Shown: one piece after another, positions 1 through 7,488 of the stretch | Numbering within the stretch: the stretch's first letter is position 1 | Layout: every line of letters begins with the position of its first letter | Source of the DNA: Caldilineaceae bacterium | Lineage (GTDB): Bacteria; Chloroflexota; Anaerolineae; Caldilineales; Caldilineaceae | Assembly (NCBI GenBank): GCA_022821545.1 | Contig: JAJEDJ010000053.1 | Location: forward strand, 36,407-100,406 | Direction of reading: 5' to 3' | Length of the DNA stretch: 64,000 nucleotides | Position numbers and translations under genes: made by a program | The notes under the pieces: model-generated | Databases searched by the model: none | What the model saw: the letters and a program-made list of their open reading frames with translations, nothing else | What the model was told of the DNA's origin: nothing

Positions 1-1
1 T

Positions 2-2284
2 TCACCGACGGCAACACCGACAGTCACACTAACGCCGACAGTCACGCTAACGCCGACGGCGACGGAAGTCTATGTGCCGATCAGTGTCTTTCCTTCGGAA
101 ATTGAGATAGGCGCGCCTGACAATGTGACAGGGCGCGTCGTTCTGTTCCCTGCCCGTCTGCGGGCCGGTCCCTCCACGCAGGATGACGTACTGGCGCGAC
201 TGGGCCAGGATGTCGAGGTCACTATAGGGGGCATCATCGCCAGCGGCACCTGGGTCCTGTTGAAAGTAACCGATCCGAGAACGGAGCTGGACGGTGAGGA
301 AGGCTGGATGGCGGTCGAGCTACTGGAGCTCGACGGTGACCTTTCGACGTTGCTGAACTATACGGATGAGGGCATTCGCATCCGGCCGTTCGGCTCGCGT
401 CCGCCCGGCATCGGGATCAAGGTGACGCCACAACCGACTGCGGCAGCCCGGCTGGCGACGGCCGCGTTTGCCGCCACCCCGACAGCGGCGCCCACAGCGG
501 CGCCCACAGTGACGGCAACGGCCGCGCCGACCGAAACTGAGACCCCGACGGCCGCACCGACTGCGACATCCACGCCAACACTGACGTCCACGGCGACGGC
601 GACTCTTACGCCGACACCAGCGCCGACTGCTACGGACACGCCTACACCGACTGCGACATTCACTCCGACTGCGACGTTCATTCCCACTGCGACGTTCACT
701 CCGATTGCAGCGTTCACTCCCACAGCAGTACCAACGTCGACGCCGACCGCCACACGCGATTCTTCGACGCAAGCGGAGGACTACATACCCACGGAACTAT
801 CCGCCGTCGTCCTGCAGCCGGCGGAGGCCCCCCCTCCGCAGACGGATGAATTTGCAGCGACGGTACTGGACGAGACCGACCCGGCCGGTCCCACGGAACC
901 GGTATCCGTTCGCACAGACAGCGGTGAAGTCCTGCTGTTGGACTTCGATCCGATTGAGGCACGAATTATGTTGTGGAGCGGAATCTTTGGGGCGTCCCGG
1001 GGAGAATGGCTGGACGCCGGCGCGGAATTCCTCTGGCCGGGTTCAAGGGTCTATGTGGACGGGCGCAAAGAAGAGGGTGGCAGCGTGGCTGTTTCCGGTA
1101 TACGCGTGGTCGCTCCACCCGAGTTCCAGCGAGTAAGACGCATGGATGTGCCGACATTCGGCGCGGCCACCAGGAGCGGCAAGGCTGTTGCACTGATGGG
1201 AAGGCGCGGCGACCCCGGAATCTTCCTCCTGCACCAGGATGGAGTGGTGACCGTTGTGCGGGAAAACGGGCAGAGTGTGCTGCCTGTTTACGAGGGGGCC
1301 GAGGGATTCGTGATCCCGGATGCCAACGCGCCTTCGGACCAAAACGGTTTCCTCTACGTGCGCGGGGATGGAATTGGACTGTCCTTCAGGGCCTATCCCT
1401 TTTTCGGCGTGAGGGGAATCGTATCAGACGAGCGCGGCGATATCTGGTGGATCGAGGCGCCGCAGGTGGGGCTGGCTCAATGGCGGCTGTGGCACTACAA
1501 CAGTCAGGATGGCGAAATTGTTCTGCGGGTGCAGGCTCCTACCTCTCTGTTGGGTGGGGGGGCCAACACGCCAATTCAGCCGACGCTGATCGCGGCCCTG
1601 GCCGGCGCCGGAGACCTGCGATCGTTCGTAATTGATACTGCCAATCCGGATGCAGGGCGTCAGTATACCGGTCTGTACCGCGTCGATTTGAATGCAGAAG
1701 AAGAGATCGAAGTCAATCGACTGGCGCCCGAGGGCATCTATCGCGGGCCATTCCAGCTCAGCCCCGGCAACCGCCGCCTGGCCCATCTGGCCTATGATCC
1801 CCAGCATCCGAGCCTGACGGTCGGCTTTGTCCGCCCCGCCAACCAACTGTGGGTGCGGGAAATGGCTCCCAACGGTGCGGGAGCCCGCGGCCGTTTGAGC
1901 GCTCAAACGCAGACAAGATTCGAATTTTTCGCGCCGCAGCTGGCCTGGCGGGACGACGACCGGATTCTCCTTGCCCGCAGCCGTTTTTCACCCCAGGGCG
2001 TCTTTTCGCTGGAGATATTCGGTATCACTCAAGTGGACCTGCGGGAGACGGGTTCGGCAGGCCGTTCTTCCTATCTTTACCCGCTGGGCGACGTGGTCGG
2101 GGACTACGCCGCCTGCGTCGACGGCTCGGTCCTGATCACCGTGAGGTCGGGCAACCGGGTTCCGCGGCTGGAGGAATGGACAGGTGAAGGGCGGCCCGAG
2201 GTGCGAGGCCAGCTGCCGGGATACTATGACCGCATCTTCCTCTGCTGGCAGCGCTACTCCGGTCCCGTTCGGATTCGTCGATGA
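2..2284 (+). CDS. Secreted/cell-envelope protein with SH3-like domain and Thr-Pro-rich linkers (5' partial)
   Basis: The reading frame is open from base 2 and its start lies outside the window; a GTG at 74 is only an internal candidate. The first 23 codons are a Thr-Pro-rich repeat (TPTVTL units). They are followed by an SH3b-like fold at about residues 20-85 counted from the GTG (VLFPARLRAGPSTQDDVLA and EEGWMAVELLEL). A long TPTAT/APTAT low-complexity linker occupies roughly bases 430-760. The C-terminal 450 residues look like a beta-rich propeller-type domain that I cannot name. The pattern of SH3b, Thr/Pro linker and beta domain is common in exported Chloroflexota proteins, so an envelope location is inferred; the signal peptide would lie upstream. 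Its stop overlaps the next gene by 4 bases (ATGA), so the two are probably translationally coupled. Confidence 0.8.
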   Translation, partial: SPTATPTVTLTPTVTLTPTATEVYVPISVFPSEIEIGAPDNVTGRVVLFPARLRAGPSTQDDVLARLGQDVEVTIGGIIASGTWVLLKVTDPRTELDGEEGWMAVELLELDGDLSTLLNYTDEGIRIRPFGSRPPGIGIKVTPQPTAAARLATAAFAATPTAAPTAAPTVTATAAPTETETPTAAPTATSTPTLTSTATATLTPTPAPTATDTPTPTATFTPTATFIPTATFTPIAAFTPTAVPTSTPTATRDSSTQAEDYIPTELSAVVLQPAEAPPPQTDEFAATVLDETDPAGPTEPVSVRTDSGEVLLLDFDPIEARIMLWSGIFGASRGEWLDAGAEFLWPGSRVYVDGRKEEGGSVAVSGIRVVAPPEFQRVRRMDVPTFGAATRSGKAVALMGRRGDPGIFLLHQDGVVTVVRENGQSVLPVYEGAEGFVIPDANAPSDQNGFLYVRGDGIGLSFRAYPFFGVRGIVSDERGDIWWIEAPQVGLAQWRLWHYNSQDGEIVLRVQAPTSLLGGGANTPIQPTLIAALAGAGDLRSFVIDTANPDAGRQYTGLYRVDLNAEEEIEVNRLAPEGIYRGPFQLSPGNRRLAHLAYDPQHPSLTVGFVRPANQLWVREMAPNGAGARGRLSAQTQTRFEFFAPQLAWRDDDRILLARSRFSPQGVFSLEIFGITQVDLRETGSAGRSSYLYPLGDVVGDYAACVDGSVLITVRSGNRVPRLEEWTGEGRPEVRGQLPGYYDRIFLCWQRYSGPVRIRR

Positions 2285-3087
2285 TGCGCGGTCAGTGGCC
2301 GGCAGCAGCGGCAATTCGGCCTGAAGGCTGGATACATTTCGCCGGCGCCACTCATCTGGTCCTGGGGATTGCCGGCGTCGTTTTGGGCGCCTTGCTGGTG
2401 ATCTGGTGGAGCCAGCAAACGGGCCGTTGGTACGCGGTCTTTGCCGGCACGCTTCTGTTGAGCATGCTGTTGAACGTGGGGGCCTTTTACGTATTCGTCG
2501 TCCCACCTCACAGCGCGGGATGCTTTGACCTCTGCCCCGGCCTTCTCGGTTTCCCCCTCCCCTTCGGCACACTTTCTTCCGCAGGAACGGTTCAGATCTA
2601 TATCGGCGATTTTCTCCTGAACCTGCTGCTGCTGTGGCTGCTGTTGTTCGGGAGTGTGGTCGTCTGGCGAATTCTGAGCGAGGCGATCCAGCTCCGAGAG
2701 AGGGGCGTTCGTTTTCGGCTGCTGTCTTTTGTGACGTTCGTCCTGCTGTCCTGGGGTCTACTGCCCCGCTACTTCAGCCCCCCAGCGGCCGATGTAACAG
2801 GCGATGAATTGCGTCTTTCGGTCAATGCCCGTCGCGCCGCGGAATCAACCTACGGAGTAACCGGACTGTGGGTCCACCGCCTGGCGCTGGAGGACATTCG
2901 TTACGTTCCGGTGGAGGCACCTGACATCTTCGGCGACGTCGATAAGCCGCAGGCACAGGTCTGCCTGCGGGGGTATACATACTTTTATCTTCCCTGGCGA
3001 CGCTACCGGGTGAGACTCGACCAGACAGGCGTCACTCCTCTGAATTTTGAGGAGCTGTCTTTGACCGGAAGCTGCTGGCTGCCCTGA
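2281..3087 (+). CDS. Hypothetical membrane protein, four predicted TM segments
   Basis: The 268-residue protein starts with an ATG that overlaps the stop of the preceding gene. Four hydrophobic stretches are visible at about residues 20-45, 52-76, 105-130 and 143-165. A soluble C-terminal domain of about 100 residues follows, with three Cys. A CFDLCPG motif sits in the second extracytoplasmic or cytoplasmic loop. I recognise no family. The coupling to the SH3-like secreted protein suggests the two act together at the envelope, but this is inference only. Confidence 0.75.
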   Translation: MMRGQWPAAAAIRPEGWIHFAGATHLVLGIAGVVLGALLVIWWSQQTGRWYAVFAGTLLLSMLLNVGAFYVFVVPPHSAGCFDLCPGLLGFPLPFGTLSSAGTVQIYIGDFLLNLLLLWLLLFGSVVVWRILSEAIQLRERGVRFRLLSFVTFVLLSWGLLPRYFSPPAADVTGDELRLSVNARRAAESTYGVTGLWVHRLALEDIRYVPVEAPDIFGDVDKPQAQVCLRGYTYFYLPWRRYRVRLDQTGVTPLNFEELSLTGSCWLP

Positions 3088-3136
3088 AGGCCGGCGGCCA
3101 GCGAATGCGCTGACCACCGGCGACTGGGCGCTGAAC

Positions 3137-4435
3137 TTAGCTCGGGGTGTAAAGCTCGGTAGCCGGGAAGAAGGCCGCCCAGGCAAACCAGAAGTGATCG
3201 AAGTGGAGGATCGGGGTCAACTTTTCTCCGGCCAGGGGACCTTCGACGGCCTCTCCCAGAATGTCCCAGACGCTGCCTGTTTCGGCGTCACTGAAAGTGC
3301 CGTCCTCGTTGGGAGAAAAGGTCAGGAGCTGATCCCCGAATTGGCGTTCGTAGACTGCTACGGCGCCGATGTCGCGGCCCCGGCTGATCAGGGAACTATC
3401 CAGCGCGCTGGCCAGCCCCGCTTTGTGGAAAATCGCAAGCTCAACCCCACCGAAGAAGTCATGAACCACTCCGGCCTCCTCCAGCGCCTGGAAGGGATAG
3501 GCGATGGCCTCCGTCTCGGTCGTCAGACCAAGAACACGCTCGGCCGGCGCCAGGCGGGAATCCGGTGTACCCTGGAAGAGGAAGGGCCGGGATGTGCTGT
3601 CGTAGCCCACATACGGGTTGTATCCGTAGTTGCGGGGCATGTTCGGCCGGGCCAGCACTTCTCCATCGGGATGGGCGTCTTTGAAATCCTTCCAGGAGAG
3701 GACCTGGCTGGTGAGGAAATTCAACTGCTGGCCGGCATACTTGCCGACGATGCCTTCGCCCGTGAACTGTTGCCACCAGGTTTCGGTCTGACGGTCGTAC
3801 ATGATCAGATCGCTGTTGCGCAGGCGCCCGGTCGTGCCGAAATCGAGGACCTGGCCGTCAAAGTTGCGGTCAAAGACGATGCTGGCATTGCACAGCGGGC
3901 AGAAAGTGATCGAGACCGGCTGGCCGTCGACTTCATCGTTCACGATTTCATGCCAGATCAGGATGCTGAGAGGGTAGGCGCGTGACAGGTCGCCGTGGCT
4001 GAACAGGATCACCGGGTCCACGTCCTCCAGCCACTCATCCCCGGCAGCCAGGGACTCAAACGAGGGGCTGTCGACCGCCGGAATACCGTCCTTGGGCGGG
4101 CCGCCGGAAAGGATCGAGTCCCACTCCACAGTCCTTCGTGAAAAGTCGGTCGAGAATCCGCGCGTGCGGAACGGAGGGGGAACACCGTCGGTGATCAGTT
4201 CTCCGCTCAGTTGCGGCACGCCGGCGCTGACGCTGGCGGTCGCCTGCGCGCCGGTGTCGCTGCTGCCGCCGCCGTCGTCGTCGGTACCGGCCGTCATTGC
4301 CTCGCTACTGTCGGATTCCGCCGCTGCCGCGGGCGGCGCCGGCGCTTCTTCCGATGCGATCGGAACGCAGGCCAGCAGAATGATCGCAGCGATCATGAGC
4401 AGGCCGCCCAACTGAATCCATCTATTCCTCAACAT
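3137..4435 (-). CDS. DUF3179 domain-containing lipoprotein
   Basis: The frame opens upstream, but the ATG at 4435 (MLRNRWIQLGG) has a G-rich ribosome site and begins a classical lipoprotein signal: a hydrophobic run followed by the lipobox LLAC at about residues 19-22. After an Ala/Pro/Ser/Asp-rich tether (about 25-75), the protein matches DUF3179: ILIWHEIVNDEVDGQPVSIT, FCPLCNASIVFDR and FGTTGRLRNSDLIMYDRQT are hallmark segments. The conserved CPLC pair could bind metal or form a disulfide. Function is unknown in the family. The mature product is predicted to be a 410-residue lipoprotein outside the cytoplasmic membrane. It is convergent with the upstream membrane gene pair, and the gap is 49 bases. 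Confidence 0.88.
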   Translation of the reverse strand: MLRNRWIQLGGLLMIAAIILLACVPIASEEAPAPPAAAAESDSSEAMTAGTDDDGGGSSDTGAQATASVSAGVPQLSGELITDGVPPPFRTRGFSTDFSRRTVEWDSILSGGPPKDGIPAVDSPSFESLAAGDEWLEDVDPVILFSHGDLSRAYPLSILIWHEIVNDEVDGQPVSITFCPLCNASIVFDRNFDGQVLDFGTTGRLRNSDLIMYDRQTETWWQQFTGEGIVGKYAGQQLNFLTSQVLSWKDFKDAHPDGEVLARPNMPRNYGYNPYVGYDSTSRPFLFQGTPDSRLAPAERVLGLTTETEAIAYPFQALEEAGVVHDFFGGVELAIFHKAGLASALDSSLISRGRDIGAVAVYERQFGDQLLTFSPNEDGTFSDAETGSVWDILGEAVEGPLAGEKLTPILHFDHFWFAWAAFFPATELYTPS

Positions 4436-4680
4436 AGGATACCCCCTTCGGGTGAAAGCACTGGTCGTCTGTTGTTGGCTAATCGTGAACACCAGATCCG
4501 CCGCGCACCAAGGCATTACATTTGCATCTTCACCTGGTCTGTAGACGAATCGCCAACTTTACATACGACAATTATGCCGCAGAAGGCGTCATGGGGCTGT
4601 AGTGTGGCTTACGCGGAACTGCAGTTTTCAGTTTTTGGTTTTTAGTTGGAACTGCGGCGGTTAAGCGGGCAGGGTTGGAT
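4436..4680. other. Intergenic stretch without a gene
   Basis: This is the leader side of the DUF3179 gene plus unassigned sequence. I see no tRNA, no conserved ORF and no strong promoter. The AT-richer part at 4480-4640 may hold the minus-strand promoter of the lipoprotein gene, but no convincing hexamer pair was found. Confidence 0.4.
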
Positions 4681-4947
4681 GGATGTTCTGCGGGGGAGGT
4701 AGGAGAGGATACGAGAGGATACGAGAGATCCGGGGGAAATTGGGGGGCGTGGCGGGTCGGGTGGACGTTCTGCGGGGGATGTAGGAGAGGATACAAGAAA
4801 GGGCGAGAGAATACGAGAGGATGCGAGAGATCCGGGGGAGATTGGGGGGTGGCGGGTTGGGTGGACGTTTTGCGGGGGATGTAGGAGAGGATACAAGAGA
4901 GGGCGAGAGAATACGAGAGAACACGAGAGATCCGGGGGAAGGGGGGT
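4681..4947. repeat. Three degenerate tandem repeats, purine/G-rich, about 82-100 bp each
   Basis: Three head-to-tail copies begin at 4681, 4763 and 4863. Each carries the same order of blocks: GGA(T/C)GTT(C/T)TGCGGGGGA, then GTAGGAGAGGATAC, a variable purine stretch, GAGAGATCCGGGGGA and a G-run. Copy 1 lacks an 18-base purine block that is present in copies 2 and 3; copy 3 is cut short at its end. The plus strand is almost purely purine over long stretches. The opposite strand gives long Pro/Ser-rich open frames (PPQNVHPTR type), which I regard as products of the repeat composition rather than genes. Confidence 0.85.
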
Positions 4948-5031
4948 GACCGCGGCTTGATGTCTTCCAGAGGTGTATGAAGTTCGTTCCGATTTTGGGA
5001 TGCACCCAAATTGAGAAACTGAAACCGGGTA

Positions 5032-5060
5032 TTGACATATAGGAACAGGTGTGCTATATT
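5032..5060 (+). promoter_or_regulatory. Near-consensus sigma-70 promoter
   Basis: A perfect -35 hexamer TTGACA (5032-5037) is followed after exactly 17 bases by TATATT (5055-5060), which matches the -10 consensus at 5 of 6 positions. Transcription would start near 5067, about 48 bases ahead of the small ORF at 5115. It sits immediately downstream of the tandem-repeat tract. Confidence 0.8.
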
Positions 5061-5114
5061 GTGTATGTAGCGTGAAATCCAGCTAAACGGGCAGGTTATC
5101 AGAGAGGAAAAGTC

Positions 5115-5279
5115 ATGGCGAAGGACATCAAGAGGATGACGCGGATCGAATTGGAATCTGAACTAGCTGCGGAGCGGGCTGCGACGCGGCGGAGCAACAC
5201 GATCATCCTGATGATGGCGCTGCTGGCTGCGCTGGGCTTCATGCTGATGGCGGGTACAGTCGCGCCGATCACCGGCTGA
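5115..5279 (+). CDS. 54-residue single-pass membrane peptide
   Basis: An ATG at 5115 follows a ribosome site (GAGAGGAAAAG, 5101-5111) and a near-consensus promoter. The product begins MAKDIKRMTRIELESELAAE, a charged helix-forming segment of about 29 residues. A hydrophobic stretch follows (TIILMMALLAALGFMLMAG, about residues 30-48), then a short tail TVAPITG. The layout of cytoplasmic charged helix plus C-terminal anchor is typical of small bacterial membrane proteins. I recognise no family. Promoter, ribosome site and sensible topology together make it more than a random ORF. Confidence 0.65.
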   Translation: MAKDIKRMTRIELESELAAERAATRRSNTIILMMALLAALGFMLMAGTVAPITG

Positions 5280-5395
5280 GGCAGGTGCCGCCTAGTTGGC
5301 GCGCGATGGCCGACATGCCTGCTACACATCCAGGGCGTGTTTTCATGTCTGCCAAGGCCTTCCGCGGCAGAGCGGGTGACACCCGATATGCTGGT

Positions 5396-5797
5396 TCAAT
5401 CCTCTTCGCCGGCCTCAATCGGCTGGTGGAAGTAGTAGCAGAGCCCATCCGGGGCGATTACGAAGAAGACCTGTAACTTCTGCCCATCGTTCTCGTCCAC
5501 ACGCCAGTTTCCGATCTCGACCCCCTTGTCCTCCACCTCCTGACGCGCCCTGTGGATGTCGGTTACCAGAATGGCTGCGCCGTCGTTAGAGGCATCACCG
5601 CCGTTAACGGCGAACCCGATGCGAACGCCGTCGCGCTCAAGGATGACCGCCGGCACAGGGTCATCACGCCGTTCGACCTCTTTGAGTCCAAACACGTCCT
5701 GGTACCACTTGGAAGCTTGATCGATGTCTTCCACCGGCAGCGCCAAGACGTCGTCCGCATAGGGAAAAGCAGCTTCAAACAGCTTGTTCGAGTTCAT
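5396..5797 (-). CDS. VOC (glyoxalase/bleomycin-resistance fold) family protein
   Basis: The 133-residue protein has the vicinal oxygen chelate pattern: VLALPVEDIDQASKWYQDVF at the first beta-alpha unit, then ILERDGVRIGF, AILVTDIHRARQEVEDKGVE and a closing IAPDGLCYYFHQP strand. Length fits a single two-module VOC domain. Such proteins are metal-dependent dioxygenases, isomerases or antibiotic-binding proteins; the substrate cannot be told from sequence. It stands alone, on the same strand as tRNA-Asn and its terminator. Confidence 0.85.
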   Translation of the reverse strand: MNSNKLFEAAFPYADDVLALPVEDIDQASKWYQDVFGLKEVERRDDPVPAVILERDGVRIGFAVNGGDASNDGAAILVTDIHRARQEVEDKGVEIGNWRVDENDGQKLQVFFVIAPDGLCYYFHQPIEAGEED

Positions 5798-5891
5798 AGT
5801 CCTTTCTCCTAAGTGGGCGAGAGTCGAGTTGGAGAGTGGAAAGGCATGTACGGGGCGAGGCCGATCACTGAAAGCAGTCCAGATACAACAA

Positions 5892-5920
5892 AACCCCGAA
5901 GGGCAGGTTCTGTCGGGGTT
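5892..5920 (-). terminator. Hairpin terminator downstream of tRNA-Asn
   Basis: On the minus strand an 8-bp perfect stem AACCCCGA/TCGGGGTT with a 13-base loop is followed by TTGTTGT. It lies 47 bases beyond the tRNA 3' end and would end the tRNA-Asn transcript before the VOC gene. Confidence 0.7.
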
Positions 5921-5966
5921 GCGCGCGCAGTTCAGGGTTGCCAGGGCCGGTGGACGGGAATTCAGG

Positions 5967-6040
<74 letters not shown>

Positions 6041-6178
6041 CAGTTTCGGTCTTCGATGGCCGCCCCCGACAGCGCGGATGGGTGTAGCGAGCATCGAGAC
6101 AACAAGTAGGCAGTTTACCAATCCGAGGGGGCAGGTGTCAAAATTTCGACCTGGCCGAAACTGTTCCAAAGCAGATCA

Positions 6179-7465
6179 TCAGCCCAGATAGTCGCGCAAC
6201 TTTCGACTCTGCAGAGGATGGCGCAGTTTGCGCAGTGCCCTTGCCTCGATTTGACGCACACGTTCGCGGGTGATATTGAACTCTTTACCCACATCCTCCA
6301 GAGTCTGGCTGGTGCCGTCCTCCAGACCGAAGCGCATACTGAGCACTCTGCGTTCCCGTTCGGGCAGGTCATTCAGAATTTCGCTCATCTGCTCCTGAAG
6401 CAAGCTGCGGCTGGCGGAATCCACAGGAGCGGGAATACTCTCGTCTTCGATAAAGTCGCCCAGGAAGCTGTTTTCTTCGGCGCCGACCGGCATATCCAGG
6501 CTGATAGGCTCCCGGCTGAGACGCTGAATGCGCTGCACCTTGGACACAGCCTGGTCGAGAATGGCCTTGAGATCACCCGTGATCGGCTGTTCGTCTTCCC
6601 ATGCCTGGCGTACCTCTTCGGCCACGTCCGGTTCCAGATAGCCCATTTCCAGCGCAATCTTTTCCGGGGTGGGCTCCCCGCCTTTCAACTCCTGTTGCAG
6701 TTCTCTTTCGGTGCGCATCTGGCGATTGATGGTTTCGACCATATGCACGGGAATGCGAATCGTGCGCGCCTGATAAGCGATGGCGCGGCTGATGGCTTGC
6801 CGGATCCACCAGGTCGCGTAGGTGCTGAATTTGAAGCCCAGCGTGTGGTCGAACTTTTCGACCGCGCGCAGGAGACCGACATTGCCCTCCTGGATGAGAT
6901 CCTGAAAGTTCAGACCGCGGCCAATGTAGCGTTTGGCGACGCTGACGACCAGCCGCAGATTGCTCTGGGCAAGCAGGCCCTGCGCCTTCTTGCCATCCGC
7001 AATCATTGCTTTCAGTTCTGCGGTATCTTCCGGGGAGAGTTCCGCAGCCGGCTGATCGCCGGCGTCAGGCGCCTGTTGGAGGCGCTCTTCGGCCTCCAAG
7101 CCGGTCCTGATTCGTTTGGCCAGAGCGGTCTGCTGTTCGGCGGTCAAGAGGTCATGGCGGCCGATTTCGCGCAGGTACATACGCATTGGGTCTAGGGACT
7201 GACCGACCTCCTGCACATCCTCGATGATTTTCTCCACCGGGATGTGCGTTTCCTTCTCAATCTCTTCTTCGAGCTTCAGATCGCGTTCGATTGAAGGGAG
7301 TGTTGTACTGTTACTCTGCTTTTGGCTTGTCTCCGGAAGCTGTTCCGTCTCTTTATGTGAAATTCCGGCCTGGGCGCTACGATCATCAGGCTGGCTGCCG
7401 GCACTTGGATCGTTGGTCGAGGCGCTGGCAGGCTTCGTCTTTGATGCACTGCGTTTGGGAGCCAT
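6179..7465 (-). CDS. rpoD: Primary RNA polymerase sigma factor (RpoD/SigA)
   Basis: This 428-residue protein carries all regions of a principal sigma-70. Region 1.2 lies at about residues 95-122 (MYLREIGRHDLLTAEQQTAL). Region 2 is at 165-240 (LNFQDLIQEGNVGLLRAVEK, STYATWWIRQAISRAI), followed by region 3. Region 4 spans about 362-420 and has the helix-turn-helix EFNITRERVRQIEARALRKL. The N-terminal 60 residues are Ser/Ala/Gln-rich and disordered, without a full region 1.1. It sits 23 bases downstream of dnaG on the same strand and is most likely cotranscribed from the promoter ahead of dnaG, as in the classical macromolecular synthesis operon (rpsU is not adjacent here). Confidence 0.97.
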   Translation of the reverse strand: MAPKRSASKTKPASASTNDPSAGSQPDDRSAQAGISHKETEQLPETSQKQSNSTTLPSIERDLKLEEEIEKETHIPVEKIIEDVQEVGQSLDPMRMYLREIGRHDLLTAEQQTALAKRIRTGLEAEERLQQAPDAGDQPAAELSPEDTAELKAMIADGKKAQGLLAQSNLRLVVSVAKRYIGRGLNFQDLIQEGNVGLLRAVEKFDHTLGFKFSTYATWWIRQAISRAIAYQARTIRIPVHMVETINRQMRTERELQQELKGGEPTPEKIALEMGYLEPDVAEEVRQAWEDEQPITGDLKAILDQAVSKVQRIQRLSREPISLDMPVGAEENSFLGDFIEDESIPAPVDSASRSLLQEQMSEILNDLPERERRVLSMRFGLEDGTSQTLEDVGKEFNITRERVRQIEARALRKLRHPLQSRKLRDYLG

Positions 7466-7488
7466 GTTTCCACCTGTTTTGGGGGACC

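Noticed and set aside
320..772. Minus-strand Arg/Cys-rich and Val/Gly-rich open frames
   Set aside because: They are reverse-strand shadows of the TPT/APT repeat in the secreted protein; the composition follows from the codon repeat.
4681..4947. CRISPR array
   Set aside because: Copies abut each other without unique spacers and their lengths vary (82-100 bp); no cas genes are near.
4572..5038. Overlapping minus-strand Pro/Ser-rich ORFs (PPQNVHPTR type)
   Set aside because: They come from the purine-rich tandem repeat read in reverse; three overlapping frames all stay open, so openness is not evidence of coding.
6218..7195. Long plus-strand ORF opposite rpoD
   Set aside because: Antisense shadow of a high-GC gene; the rpoD frame has full family motifs.
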